NCBI RefSeq assembly: GCF_030068455.1
Contig: NZ_JAQOSQ010000018.1
Coordinates: 1-64,000 of the forward strand
Direction of reading: 5' to 3'
DNA length: 64,000 nucleotides
Source: Roseofilum casamattae BLCC-M143
GTDB taxonomy: Bacteria > Cyanobacteriota > Cyanobacteriia > Cyanobacteriales > Desertifilaceae
The notes under the pieces were generated by a model, which saw only the letters and a program-made list of their open reading frames with translations, made no database searches and was not told the origin of the DNA. How positions within the stretch are numbered: position 1 is the first letter of the stretch; each line of letters opens with the position of its first letter. Below, piece by piece: positions 29,101 to 38,119 of this stretch. A program made the position numbers and the translations under genes.

Positions 29101-31450
29101 AAGTTTCTTCCGTCAGAAAACGTTGACCTTCATAGCAATAATTACGACTGGCTTCATAGGCAACTGATAATTTTGCTTTTTGGCTCGCTTGTAGGTTCAG
29201 TCGGGCAATATTTTCCCGTTCTTTCCCAGAGATAATTAGCTCTCGTGCTTCGTTCAAGTGATTGACAATATTAAATAATTGCTCCTCTTTTTCTTCCTCA
29301 TTCAAATTCTGCAATAATTGACGGCCGATGGTCAGATGGACTTCCTGTCGTTTCTCTTCAGCAATCAGAGAATAGGCGGCTTGTTGAACGCGATCGTGCA
29401 AGAAGCGATAGCCGACTAAAACGCTGGAGGTAAAGTTATCCTCTGTTGTCGTTTTTTGAAATAATTTATAGCTTTCATTAATCGGCAAGACTAAACCTTC
29501 TTGCAAGGCAACCCACAAGCGATCGGCAACTTCTTCTTTTGTGCTTTGAGAGACGACCGCTAAGTTCTCTAGATCGAATCGATTTCCAATACACGCCGCT
29601 AATTGCAATATTTCTTGGGTCTCTTCAGGAAATTTCTGCAAGCGTCTCGCCATAAAGATAACCACGTCATCGGAGGAAGCATTATTATAAATTTCGCTGA
29701 TATTCCAAGTCCATCTTCCTAACAGATCTTCAAATTTAATTAAGTTTTCATTATATAAACCTTTGATGAATTGAGTAGTAAAAAACGGATTTCCTTGAGC
29801 TGTTTGATAGACCAAGTCAGTTAACGGTTGTACTTCTTCTAAAGGCTCATTCAGAGTCTCGGCAATCAGGTGATTAATACAATGAGAGGGTAATGGTTCG
29901 AGAGTAATAGTGGAAATAATCCCATTTTCTTGCTCAATTTGTTCTAATTGCAATATCAAAGGATGCCCTGGAAAAACCTCATTATCCCGATAAGCTCCTA
30001 AAATGAGTAAATATCCAGCTTTGCTATCTTCCATTAATAGCTTTAACAGATTTAATGAGGCAGAATCTGCCCACTGTAAATCGTCTAAGAACATGACCAG
30101 AGGATGCTCTTTGGTGGTGAAGATCCGAAGAAAATTGGCAAACACAAAGTTAAACCGATTTTGAGCCGCATTACCTTCGAGTTGTAGAGCTGAGGGTTGC
30201 GGGCCGATAATTCTTTCTAATTCCGGTACTACTTCAATGACTACTTGTGCATTCTCGCCCAATGCTGCCAGAATTTTTGCTTTCCATTGCTCTAGGTCGC
30301 TGTCTGATTCTCCTAAGAGTTGACCCATTAATTCGCGAAATGCTTGCACAAAAGCTGAAAAGGGAATATTGCGATTAAATTGGTCGTATTTCCCTTTAAT
30401 AAAATAGCCCCGTTTCTTCACAATGGGTTTGTGCACTTCATTGACGACAGCGGTTTTTCCGATTCCCGAAAACCCCGCCACTAGCATCATTTCAGTTTGT
30501 CCTCGGGCCACTCGGTCAAAGGCTTGGAGTAAGGTTTCAACTTGGGCGTCTCTGCCGTAAAGTTTTTCTGGGATAATAAAGCGATCGCAGCGATCTTGTT
30601 CTCCTAGCTTAAACGAAAATAACTCAGCACTTGTCTCTAACTGCTGCAAGCATTGCTCTAAGTCATGTTTCAATCCCAAGGCACTTTGATAGCGCTCTTC
30701 TGCATTTTTCCTCATTAATTTCAAGATAATTTCTTGCAGAACTAAAGGGATATTATATTCCGGGGGAAATTGAGCCATTTGTGCAATATGGCAATGAACT
30801 AATTCCATCGGATCTTCGCTTTGAAACGGCAGTTCACCGCAGAGTAGTTCGTATAAGGTCACTCCCAAGGAATAAAAGTCAGTACGATAGTCAATACCTC
30901 GATTCATCCGTCCCGTTTGTTCGGGAGAAATGTAGGAAAGACTCCCTTCAAGAACGTTAGGACTGAGTAGTTGTTGTTGCTCTTTTGGCAACAGGCTGGA
31001 AATACTAAAGTCAATCAGTTGAATCTGATGAGTTTCCGGGTGGATGATAATATTGGTGGGTTTAATATCTTTATGGATAATTCGTTGCTTGCTTAAATAG
31101 TGTAAGGCTTCAACAATTTGGCTGGTCAAGGAGAGAAACTCTTGGTACGAGGGTTGCAACGAGTGCCAATACTCAGACAGGGCGATCGCGCCAGAATCGG
31201 GCATAACGAGAGCATAGCTATTGCCATAGCGTTCTAAGGCTAGAGGTTGCACGATACCAGGATGTGCCAGGTCTCGAGCAATGACATACTGATTGCGGAA
31301 CTGGACTAATTCCTTAAAGCTGGGGTTAGGATTGCGCAGAACTTTTATGATGACCGGATTGCGATCGCGGGTGCAAATTCCTCGATAAACGAAAGTACGA
31401 CTTCCCGTATACAACAGCTCCCGTTCTTCATAACCTGCTAAGTTCAGCAT
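26132..31450 (-). CDS. Giant Ser/Thr kinase - AAA ATPase - GAF - SpoIIE/PP2C phosphatase, paralogue 2
   Basis: This 1772-residue protein has the architecture of paralogue 1. Kinase residues HKD and DFS are kept, with KPTN in place of KPAN. The ATPase P-loop is GFSGIGKT and Walker B VMFLDDLQWAD; in these two features it is closer to paralogue 3 than to paralogue 1. The pre-phosphatase coiled coil carries an extra TSQLAERTAQLATA repeat. Phosphatase ligands GGDYYDV, GDVTGHG and FDDITLVV are intact. The phosphatase parts of the three paralogues are more alike than their helical middles, which suggests selection or gene conversion on the output. The middle region (about 570-1280) probably senses or binds a partner and is the most divergent part. 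Function is inferred from domains only. Confidence 0.93.
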   Translation of the reverse strand: MLNLAGYEERELLYTGSRTFVYRGICTRDRNPVIIKVLRNPNPSFKELVQFRNQYVIARDLAHPGIVQPLALERYGNSYALVMPDSGAIALSEYWHSLQPSYQEFLSLTSQIVEALHYLSKQRIIHKDIKPTNIIIHPETHQIQLIDFSISSLLPKEQQQLLSPNVLEGSLSYISPEQTGRMNRGIDYRTDFYSLGVTLYELLCGELPFQSEDPMELVHCHIAQMAQFPPEYNIPLVLQEIILKLMRKNAEERYQSALGLKHDLEQCLQQLETSAELFSFKLGEQDRCDRFIIPEKLYGRDAQVETLLQAFDRVARGQTEMMLVAGFSGIGKTAVVNEVHKPIVKKRGYFIKGKYDQFNRNIPFSAFVQAFRELMGQLLGESDSDLEQWKAKILAALGENAQVVIEVVPELERIIGPQPSALQLEGNAAQNRFNFVFANFLRIFTTKEHPLVMFLDDLQWADSASLNLLKLLMEDSKAGYLLILGAYRDNEVFPGHPLILQLEQIEQENGIISTITLEPLPSHCINHLIAETLNEPLEEVQPLTDLVYQTAQGNPFFTTQFIKGLYNENLIKFEDLLGRWTWNISEIYNNASSDDVVIFMARRLQKFPEETQEILQLAACIGNRFDLENLAVVSQSTKEEVADRLWVALQEGLVLPINESYKLFQKTTTEDNFTSSVLVGYRFLHDRVQQAAYSLIAEEKRQEVHLTIGRQLLQNLNEEEKEEQLFNIVNHLNEARELIISGKERENIARLNLQASQKAKLSVAYEASRNYCYEGQRFLTEETWQTNYELMFSLAITTIETEHLNHDLDEARKVCEQTIPRVQREIDRAKINAFEILFEVNDNKMYEALDITRQALIPLGITLPSDPDRIQAETERLRKEVELPIEEIANLEDLPILENEEKLTAIEILTNAVSAAYISQPNLYPLLILHGIRYFINYGQAPVATAFYTWHGSVLCGVYDEIEAGYAFGKLCLRVLDKLNAREFETKARNMLNVFIRPWKEPLRNAVHDLIRAIASGFETGDLEFAFYAATHRSNYFYFSGGLLEDIRKLHEQYFPAIVKAKYEFQKSFFLMYQQLIANLMGENEVPQVLEGNIFDRPSYLQEWEESNVHLAFCFYEAQTRLFYWFEDYARALEVGEQGRQTRGAALSMPYVSEQIFYYSLVLLAQNEIAPEHWEILKNDRSRLEMWSGFAPMNFQHKCDLIDAEKYRVLGNKFEATEYYDRAIAGAKEHEFLHEEALANELAAKAYLSWGKAKVAAGYMQEAYYLYAQWGAKAKTDDLENRYPQLLAPLMNRSSQFSEQETLTSTATESGNILDLTSVFKASQVLSEEISLSSLLSKVMHILIENAGATQGTLILDNSGTWEITARYAKGDCNLSILPLEEADALPHSIINWVKRTEEVVAIDNLSEDHPFKTDTYLLPKPTQSLVCTPILNQGQSIGILYLENHLTPEAFTTDRMKVLDLLTTQAAISINNARFYQTLEDKVAKRTSQLAERTAQLATANTEITELNERLKAENLRLGAELDIARQVQEMILPKPEELRAIPSLDIAGYMTPADEVGGDYYDVLVEDEVVTIGIGDVTGHGLESGLVMMMAQTVIRAMKELREEDPVRFLNTVNRTLYKNVERMQVDRQLTLAILNYNQGHLSISGQHEEVLVVRADGSLETVDTMDLGMTIALVDDIAEFIAQVTVKLEPGDGVVLYTDGIPEAENKAGELYGLERLCETIQQHWSGSAEEIQAEAIADVQEFIGSHKVFDDITLVVIKEQGCDRNHCN

Positions 31451-31489
31451 TACTCTCCCTCCAAAATTTAGATGCCATGGTTCCGATCG

Positions 31490-31578
31490 CTATACAGCGC
31501 TTCTCTGTTCTATGGAGTACAGCTTGAAGCTCTAGACCCTAGCGCGTTCGTGTCCGCGCCTCGCAGAAAGCGCTATAG
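31490..31578. repeat. Imperfect inverted repeat in the spacer between paralogues 2 and 3
   Basis: The arms CTATACAGCGCTTCT (31490-31504) and AGAAAGCGCTATAG (31565-31578) are inverted with a two-base insertion in one arm. They enclose about 60 bp that can itself form small hairpins. The outer word AGCGCTATAG also occurs just before the cyclase gene (11641-11650), so it may be a dispersed cyanobacterial repeat. The rest of the 214 bp spacer shows only the Shine-Dalgarno at its left edge. Confidence 0.45.
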
Positions 31579-31664
31579 ATGGGATCATCTTACTTTTTTC
31601 TGGGCTGAGTTGCCATTACTTAAATACCCCAGTAAGACTAATTTTTTTTTACTTCAAACCTCTA

Positions 31665-34600
31665 TCAGTTGAGGAGAGCACTCGAATACATGCCTTGTTC
31701 CTTTAAAACCAACAAAGTAATATCATCAAATACTTTAGAGTCACCAATAAAGTTTTGCACGTCAGCAATGGTTTCTTCTTGAATTTCCCGAGCCGAGCGA
31801 GACCAATGCTGTTGAACCACCTCGCATAACCGCTCTAAGCCATAGAGTTGACCGGCCTGATTTTCGGCTTCTGGAATGCCATCGGTATAGAGAACTACGC
31901 CATCTCCCGGTTCTAAATTAACCGTCACTTGCGCAATAAATTCAGTAATATCATCAATCAAACCCACCGTCATCCCCAACTCGAGGGTATCCACGCTTTC
32001 CAAGCTGCCATCGGCGCGAATGACTAACACTTCTTCATGCTGGCCGCTGATGCTCAAATATCCTTCAGCATAGTTGAGAATTGCGAGAGTCAATTGTCGG
32101 TCTACTTCCATCCGTTCCACATTTTTAAACAACGTCCGGTTCACAGTATTTAAAAACCGGACTGGATCCTCTTCTCCGAGTTCTTTCATTGCGCGGATAA
32201 CTGTTTGTGCCATCATCATTACCAAACCACTTTCCAAGCCATGACCGGTAACATCTCCAATGCCAATTGTCACCACCCCATCTTCAACTAACACATCGTA
32301 ATAATCTCCGCCTACTTCATCAGCCGGAGCCATATACCCGGCAATATCTAAGGATGTAATAGAATTCAGTTCTTCCGGTCTGGGTAAAATCATCTCTTGC
32401 ACTCGACGAGCAATATCTAGCTCGGCTCCCAAGCGCAAATTTTCGGCTTGCAATCGTTGATTGAGCATCGCGATCTCTTGATTGGCTGTGACCAGTTCGG
32501 TGGTTCGTTGTTCGACTTTATCTTCTAGAGTTTGATAAAAACGAGCGTTATTAATGGAAATGGCGGCTTGAGTGGTCAGCAGATTTAAAACTTCCAGTCG
32601 ATCTGAAGTAAATGCCTCTGCGGTCAGATGATTTTCTAGGTAGAGAATCCCGATTAACTGACCTTGGTTCAAAATTGGAGTGCAGACCAAGCTTTGAGTT
32701 GGCTTTTGTAAGAGGTAAAAGTCTGTACTAAAGACATGACTATTCGATAGATTATTTATCAGAACAATTTCTTGCGTCCGTTTTACCCAGTTAATTACAT
32801 TATGCGGAATATTTTCTACATCATTGAGAGGGAGAATAGAAAGATTACAGGTTCCTTGAATGTACTGAGCGGTCATTTCCCAAGTGCCTGAATTATTCAG
32901 AATTAAGGTTCCTTGAGTCGCCCCAGCATTTTCAATCAGAATATGCATGAGCTTGGAGAGCAAACTTTTGAGCGAAATTTCTTCCGAGAGGACGTGAGAG
33001 GCTTTAATCACGCTAGTTAAATCCAGTCCGTTTGATGTCTCGTTCGAGTTGGTTATGAGAGTTTCTCCGTCAGAGGTTGGGGCAGCATTTTTCCGAATGG
33101 CTGAGAGCAGTTGCGGATATTTGGCTTCGAGGCGATCGGTTTTAGCTTTGGCTCCCCATTGGGCATAAATATAATAAGCTTCTTGCATATAACCGGCGGC
33201 GATTTTCTCTTTTTTCCAGCTCAGATAAAATTTAGCAGCGAGTTCGTTGGCGAGGGCTTCTTCCTGGAGGAATTGATGTTCTTTGGCGCCGGCGATCGCG
33301 CGATCGTAGAGGTCTGCTGCCGCAAAATTTTCCTCAATCTGACGACATAGTTCTGCCTGAATTAAATCGTATTTATGCTGAAAATTCATGGGTGCAAATT
33401 GCGCCCAAACTTTTACTTTTTGCTCGTGCTCGTTCAGCCATTCAATTTGTTCGGGACTTAGCTCGTCCTGAGCTAAAATAACCAAGCTATAATAAAAAAT
33501 AAACTCGGAAAGATAGGGAGTGGAAACCGCTGCATTCCAATATTCCCATCCGAGTTTTCCCGATTCTAAGGCGGCAATGCGATCGTCAAACAAATAGAAG
33601 AGCCTAGTTTGAGCTTCATAAAATGAGAAGACTAAAAGGGCAATATTTTTCTCGATCCATATCGGCAATTTTGTTTGTGAGTCTAAGTACTTCCCTTGAA
33701 GATATTGGGGACGATCGTGTTCTTCCACTAGATTGGCAACGACTTGTTGATAAATGCGAATGGCGTTTTCTTGGTAGTAGTATTGAGCTTTAGCGACGGG
33801 TGGCAAATAGCGTTGATGAGCTTCAATTACTTTTTCTAAGGGAGCGCCAATATAAAACATGTAATTACATAAGTGAGTCGAGGAATAACATGCATATTCA
33901 AAATCTCCATTGTCAAATCCACTTTGAACGACTTTTGGGTAATCATCAACGGCATTTTTTAGATGCTCTTTCCACGGTCGAATAAATAAATTAAATAGAT
34001 TTCGCACCTTGGTTTCAAAGGCTCGAGCATTAAATTTATCGATGAGTTTTAATGAGAGCAGTCCAAATTCATAGCCATCTTGAATATTATTGTGAATGCC
34101 GCATAAAATGCTGGCGTGCCAAGTATATGCAACGACACCGAGAGCAGAATTTCCATACTCCATACAGTATCGAACGCTATGCAAAATCATCAGCGGATAG
34201 AGATTCGGTTGAGCAATATAACCCGCCGAGCTGGTATTCATCATAATACTAACTACGGCTTCTTTTTCGCGATCGCTAATGACTGGAAGGTCTTCTAAAG
34301 CTGCAATTTCTGCGGTGGGAATTTCAACCGCTTTACGCAGAATTTCGGATTCCGCTTTCATTTGTTCCGGATCGGTTGGTAGAGTAATGCCTAAGGGAAT
34401 CAGGATTTCACGAGCCAAGGCAATTGACTCATTCATCTGATTTTCATTAATCTTAAACAGGATTTCAAATTCCTGGACTTGGGTTTTGTGGAGTAAGGTT
34501 TGTGCCTTCTCTAATGTTGCTTTGCAAAGCTCTGTTGCCGTTTCCAAATTATAGTTGAGATGCTCCGCTTTAATGGTCGCGATCGCCAAATCAAATCGCA

Positions 34601-36971
34601 ACTCATAATGGGTTTCCCAACTGTCTGCGTCCAGAAATTTTTCTGCTTCATAACAATAGTCGCGACTGGCTTCATAAGCGACTGCATTATTCGCTTTGTG
34701 GCTCGCTTTTAAGTTGAGTCGTGCTAATTTTTCTCGTTCGCTGTTCTCGAGAATTAACTCTCTAGCTCGGTTCAGATGATTGACAATGGTAAACAGTTGT
34801 TCTTCTTGTTCTTCTTCGCTTAAACGTTGCAAAAGTTGCTGCCCAATTTTTAAGTGAGTCGCTTGCTTTTGTTCTTGGGCAATTAAAGAATAGGCTGCTT
34901 GTTGAACGCGATCGTGTAAAAACCGATAGCCGACCAATACCATGTCTTCGTCGGATGCTTCGTGCAGATTTAATTTTTGGAAGAATTTATAGTTCTCGCT
35001 AATGGGTAAGACCAAACCTTCTTGCAGAGCTTCCCATAAATCGCTGGCGACTTGATTTTTTGAGGTTTCACAAACAATTGATAGGGTTTCGAGATCGAAT
35101 TGGTTGCCGATACAAGCGGCTAGTTTTAAGATTCCTCGCGTATGCTCTGGCAAGTTACGCAACCGACTCGCCATAAATTCAACCACATCATTGGATAAGG
35201 ATGCTTTACCGATCTCGATCGAATTCCATTCCCAGTTGCCAGAATCAAACTCAAATTCGAGTAATTTATCTTCATGCAAACCCTTGAGAAATTGAGTGGT
35301 AAAGAATGGATTTCCTTGAGTTTGTTGATAGACAAAATCGGTCAGAGGTTGCACTCGATCGGTTCCGCAAATGAGAGTATCGGCAATCAGTTGATTGATG
35401 CGATCGCTCGCTAAAGGTTCTAAAGTAATGGTCGAGATTGAGGCTTGGTTTTTCCCTAGCTCTTCGAGGGTTAAAATCAACGGGTGAGTTGGAAAAACTT
35501 CATTATCTCGATAGGCTCCCAGCAATAATAAATATCCGCGATCGCGATTAGACATCAAGACTTCTAGTAAGTTGAGGGAGGCAGAGTCTGCCCATTGCAA
35601 ATCGTCGAGAAAGATAACTAAAGGATGCTCTTGCGTGGCAAAGACAGCAATAAATTTTTCAAACAGGAGATTAAACCGATTTTGAGCGGCATTTCCGTCC
35701 AGTTCTGGAGCCTGGGGTTGCGGCCCGATAATGCGTTCTAATTCTGGAACCACTTCAATGACAACTTGGGCATTTTCGCCCAAGGCTTGCAGGATTTTCT
35801 TATTCCATTCAGCTAAAACTTCATCCGATTCTCCTAAGAGCTGGCTCATTAATTCGCGAAAGGCTTGCACAAATGCAGAAAAGGGAATATTACGATTGAA
35901 TTGGTCGTATTTTCCTTTAATAAAGTAGCCTCGTTTCTTGACAATTGGTTTGTGAACTTCATTGACTACTGCGGTTTTGCCGATGCCAGAGAATCCCGCC
36001 ACGAGCATCATTTCGATTTGCCCTTGCGCGACGCGATCGAAGGCCGCGAGTAAGGTTTCAACTTGAATTTCTCTTCCGTAGAGTTTTTCGGGAATAATAA
36101 AGCGATCGCTTCTATCTTCTTCTCCTAAATTAAATAAGACTAGCTCTCGATCGATCTCTAAGTGCCGTACGCATCGCTGGAGATCGTGCTTTAAACCCAA
36201 GGCACTTTGATAGCGATCTTCGGCATTTTTTGCCATCAGTTTGAAAACAATCTCTTGCAGCACTGGAGGGATATCGCAGTCTGCGGGAAATTGTGGGATT
36301 TGGGCAATATGATCGTGGACTAATTCAATGGAGTCATCCCTGGTAAAGGGAAGTTTGCCGACGAGCAGTTCGTAGAACGTAACTCCGAGAGAATAAAAAT
36401 CAGTGCGATAGTCAATTCCTCTGTTCATCCGTCCCGTTTGTTCGGGAGAAATATAGGAAAGACTCCCTTCGAGAACGTTGGGACTGAGCAGTTGTTGTTG
36501 CTCTTTCGGCAGTAAGCTAGAAATGCTAAAGTCAATGAGTTCAATGTGATGGGTTTCGGGTTGAATAATAATATTGGCAGGTTGGATATTTTTGTGAATG
36601 ATTCGCTGCCGACTTAAGTAATGTAGAGCTTCCGAAATTTGGATGGCTAGAGAGAAAAATTCTTGGTGCGAGGATTTCGACGATCGCCAATACTGGGATA
36701 AGGCGATCGCGCCAGAATCTGGCATAATGAGAGCATAGCTATTGCCGTAGCGTTCCAAGCTCAGGGGTTGCATGACGTGGGGATGTTCGAGTTCCCGAGC
36801 CAAGACATACTGGTTGCGAAACTGCACTAATTCCTTGAAACTGGGATTTGGATTGCGCAAAACTTTGACTATTACTGGCTGCTCGTCCCTGCTACGAACT
36901 CCTCGATAGACTAGAGTGCGGTTGCCCGCATACACCAATTCATGCTCTTCATAGCCGGCTAAGTTCAACAT
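31665..36971 (-). CDS. Giant pseudokinase-like - AAA ATPase - GAF - SpoIIE/PP2C phosphatase, paralogue 3
   Basis: Paralogue 3 is about 1768 residues with the same layout. Its kinase-like domain has lost the catalytic aspartate: where the neighbours read HKDIKPAN, this one reads HKNIQPAN, so D128 is N128 (codon at 36588-36590) and the following lysine is glutamine. K36 and DFS are kept. It may bind nucleotide without phosphotransfer. The ATPase (GFSGIGKT, VIFLDDLQWAD) and the phosphatase (GGDYYDV, GDVTGHG, FDDITLLVL) look intact. I start at the ATG at 36971, preceded by GGAGGGAG, rather than the ATG at 36998, to match the paralogues. It is the most upstream gene of the array, and a relic of a further copy lies beyond its start. 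Confidence 0.92.
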   Translation of the reverse strand: MLNLAGYEEHELVYAGNRTLVYRGVRSRDEQPVIVKVLRNPNPSFKELVQFRNQYVLARELEHPHVMQPLSLERYGNSYALIMPDSGAIALSQYWRSSKSSHQEFFSLAIQISEALHYLSRQRIIHKNIQPANIIIQPETHHIELIDFSISSLLPKEQQQLLSPNVLEGSLSYISPEQTGRMNRGIDYRTDFYSLGVTFYELLVGKLPFTRDDSIELVHDHIAQIPQFPADCDIPPVLQEIVFKLMAKNAEDRYQSALGLKHDLQRCVRHLEIDRELVLFNLGEEDRSDRFIIPEKLYGREIQVETLLAAFDRVAQGQIEMMLVAGFSGIGKTAVVNEVHKPIVKKRGYFIKGKYDQFNRNIPFSAFVQAFRELMSQLLGESDEVLAEWNKKILQALGENAQVVIEVVPELERIIGPQPQAPELDGNAAQNRFNLLFEKFIAVFATQEHPLVIFLDDLQWADSASLNLLEVLMSNRDRGYLLLLGAYRDNEVFPTHPLILTLEELGKNQASISTITLEPLASDRINQLIADTLICGTDRVQPLTDFVYQQTQGNPFFTTQFLKGLHEDKLLEFEFDSGNWEWNSIEIGKASLSNDVVEFMASRLRNLPEHTRGILKLAACIGNQFDLETLSIVCETSKNQVASDLWEALQEGLVLPISENYKFFQKLNLHEASDEDMVLVGYRFLHDRVQQAAYSLIAQEQKQATHLKIGQQLLQRLSEEEQEEQLFTIVNHLNRARELILENSEREKLARLNLKASHKANNAVAYEASRDYCYEAEKFLDADSWETHYELRFDLAIATIKAEHLNYNLETATELCKATLEKAQTLLHKTQVQEFEILFKINENQMNESIALAREILIPLGITLPTDPEQMKAESEILRKAVEIPTAEIAALEDLPVISDREKEAVVSIMMNTSSAGYIAQPNLYPLMILHSVRYCMEYGNSALGVVAYTWHASILCGIHNNIQDGYEFGLLSLKLIDKFNARAFETKVRNLFNLFIRPWKEHLKNAVDDYPKVVQSGFDNGDFEYACYSSTHLCNYMFYIGAPLEKVIEAHQRYLPPVAKAQYYYQENAIRIYQQVVANLVEEHDRPQYLQGKYLDSQTKLPIWIEKNIALLVFSFYEAQTRLFYLFDDRIAALESGKLGWEYWNAAVSTPYLSEFIFYYSLVILAQDELSPEQIEWLNEHEQKVKVWAQFAPMNFQHKYDLIQAELCRQIEENFAAADLYDRAIAGAKEHQFLQEEALANELAAKFYLSWKKEKIAAGYMQEAYYIYAQWGAKAKTDRLEAKYPQLLSAIRKNAAPTSDGETLITNSNETSNGLDLTSVIKASHVLSEEISLKSLLSKLMHILIENAGATQGTLILNNSGTWEMTAQYIQGTCNLSILPLNDVENIPHNVINWVKRTQEIVLINNLSNSHVFSTDFYLLQKPTQSLVCTPILNQGQLIGILYLENHLTAEAFTSDRLEVLNLLTTQAAISINNARFYQTLEDKVEQRTTELVTANQEIAMLNQRLQAENLRLGAELDIARRVQEMILPRPEELNSITSLDIAGYMAPADEVGGDYYDVLVEDGVVTIGIGDVTGHGLESGLVMMMAQTVIRAMKELGEEDPVRFLNTVNRTLFKNVERMEVDRQLTLAILNYAEGYLSISGQHEEVLVIRADGSLESVDTLELGMTVGLIDDITEFIAQVTVNLEPGDGVVLYTDGIPEAENQAGQLYGLERLCEVVQQHWSRSAREIQEETIADVQNFIGDSKVFDDITLLVLKEQGMYSSALLN

Positions 36972-37082
36972 TACTCTCCCTCCGGAATTAGGTGCCATAG
37001 TTCGGATCGCTATTGATGTGATTATGCCACTTTTTTACCAGTGTTGTGGAGTTGTTACCGAATCTTCACTTACAGAGAAGAC

Positions 37083-37173
37083 ATGTACTGATTCCTGGAA
37101 ACTGGGATTGGAGTTGCGTAGAACTTTAATCACTACTGGATAGCGATCGCAACAACGAACTCCTCGATACACT
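37083..37173 (-). pseudogene. Relic of a fifth giant-kinase paralogue (N-terminal kinase segment)
   Basis: Read on the minus strand from 37172, this stretch gives VYRGVRCCDRYPVVIKVLRN and then SNPSFQES. It aligns with residues 21-48 of the four paralogues (VYRGVRSRDEQPVIVKVLRN and PNPSFKEL). Before it lies directly the stop codon of the dehydrogenase gene (37176-37178), and after it the similarity ends abruptly. There is no start codon and no continuation, so it is a fossil of about 30 codons left by deletion or recombination in the array. Confidence 0.8.
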
Positions 37174-37175
37174 TC

Positions 37176-38042
37176 TCAAAATTCACGAATAAAAACACCT
37201 TCAAATAATGCCGAATAATCCTCATCCATGTAACCGCGATCGCAGGCCGTTTGCAAGACCTGAGTTACTCCTGAAATTAGACTGGCATCCAATTGCATTT
37301 GTTCGGCAACGCGCAAAAATAAATTGCTATCCTTGAGCAAATGTTTGACTGGAAAATTAGGATTACTATAATTACTGTCGAGCATCCGCTGCAATTTTTT
37401 ATCAAATGTTGGTGCGTAGAGGGCGCTTTGCCGCAACAGTTGCATAAACGCTTCGATATCGATGCCTTCTTGTTGAATGACGTGCAAACTGAGGGCAAAT
37501 GCAGTAGTTAAAGACCCAATTAACTGATTCATGGCTAGTTTTACCATGGCTCCACTGCCTACCGGCCCCAGATACAATGGTTCCGGACCAAAGGTTTGTA
37601 GTAAGGGCAACCATCGTTGAAACTCGTCTTTTGATGCTCCCACCATGAGTAGCAGAGTTCCGTCTTTCACTTGCGGAATGCTGCCCAACACCGGAGCTTC
37701 TAAGTAATTTCCCCCTGCTTCAACGACCTCTCTTGCAATCTCTTTGCTGTCTTCCGGGGCAATAGTTCCCATTTGAATAATAGTACGTCCGCTCAAGCCA
37801 GAGATCGCCGCTTGCGAAAGAATGGTTTCCGCGATCGCCGCGCGATCGGTTAGCATCAGTACAGTACATTCCGATGACGACAAGACCTCCAGAGGCGATG
37901 AGGCGATCGCAATACCAACATCTGCTAAAGGTTGCAACTTCTCTGCACTGCGATTATAGGCAATGACCTCATAGCCTGCCTGCTGCAATTTTACCGCCAT
38001 CGGGCGACCCATCAGTCCGGTTCCAATAACTCCAACCTTCAC
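37176..38042 (-). CDS. Beta-hydroxyacid dehydrogenase (3-hydroxyisobutyrate dehydrogenase / GLYR family)
   Basis: This 288-residue NAD(P)-dependent enzyme has the Rossmann motif GVIGTGLMGRPMA at residues 4-16. The substrate-binding block is IQMGTIAPEDSKEI, and the catalytic lysine lies in GSGAMVKLAMNQLIG near residue 167. Family members reduce or oxidise small beta-hydroxyacids or succinic/glyoxylic semialdehyde; the substrate is undecided. The length is normal. Its stop codon directly abuts the kinase relic at 37083-37173, and its start is 77 bp from the divergent DUF3754 gene. Confidence 0.9.
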   Translation of the reverse strand: MKVGVIGTGLMGRPMAVKLQQAGYEVIAYNRSAEKLQPLADVGIAIASSPLEVLSSSECTVLMLTDRAAIAETILSQAAISGLSGRTIIQMGTIAPEDSKEIAREVVEAGGNYLEAPVLGSIPQVKDGTLLLMVGASKDEFQRWLPLLQTFGPEPLYLGPVGSGAMVKLAMNQLIGSLTTAFALSLHVIQQEGIDIEAFMQLLRQSALYAPTFDKKLQRMLDSNYSNPNFPVKHLLKDSNLFLRVAEQMQLDASLISGVTQVLQTACDRGYMDEDYSALFEGVFIREF

Positions 38043-38119
38043 CCTTATTTTCCCCTATATCGTTCGCGACTATTATACTCTAGTAGTACGATACTCTTTA
38101 CTTGCTCGCAACAGAACTC

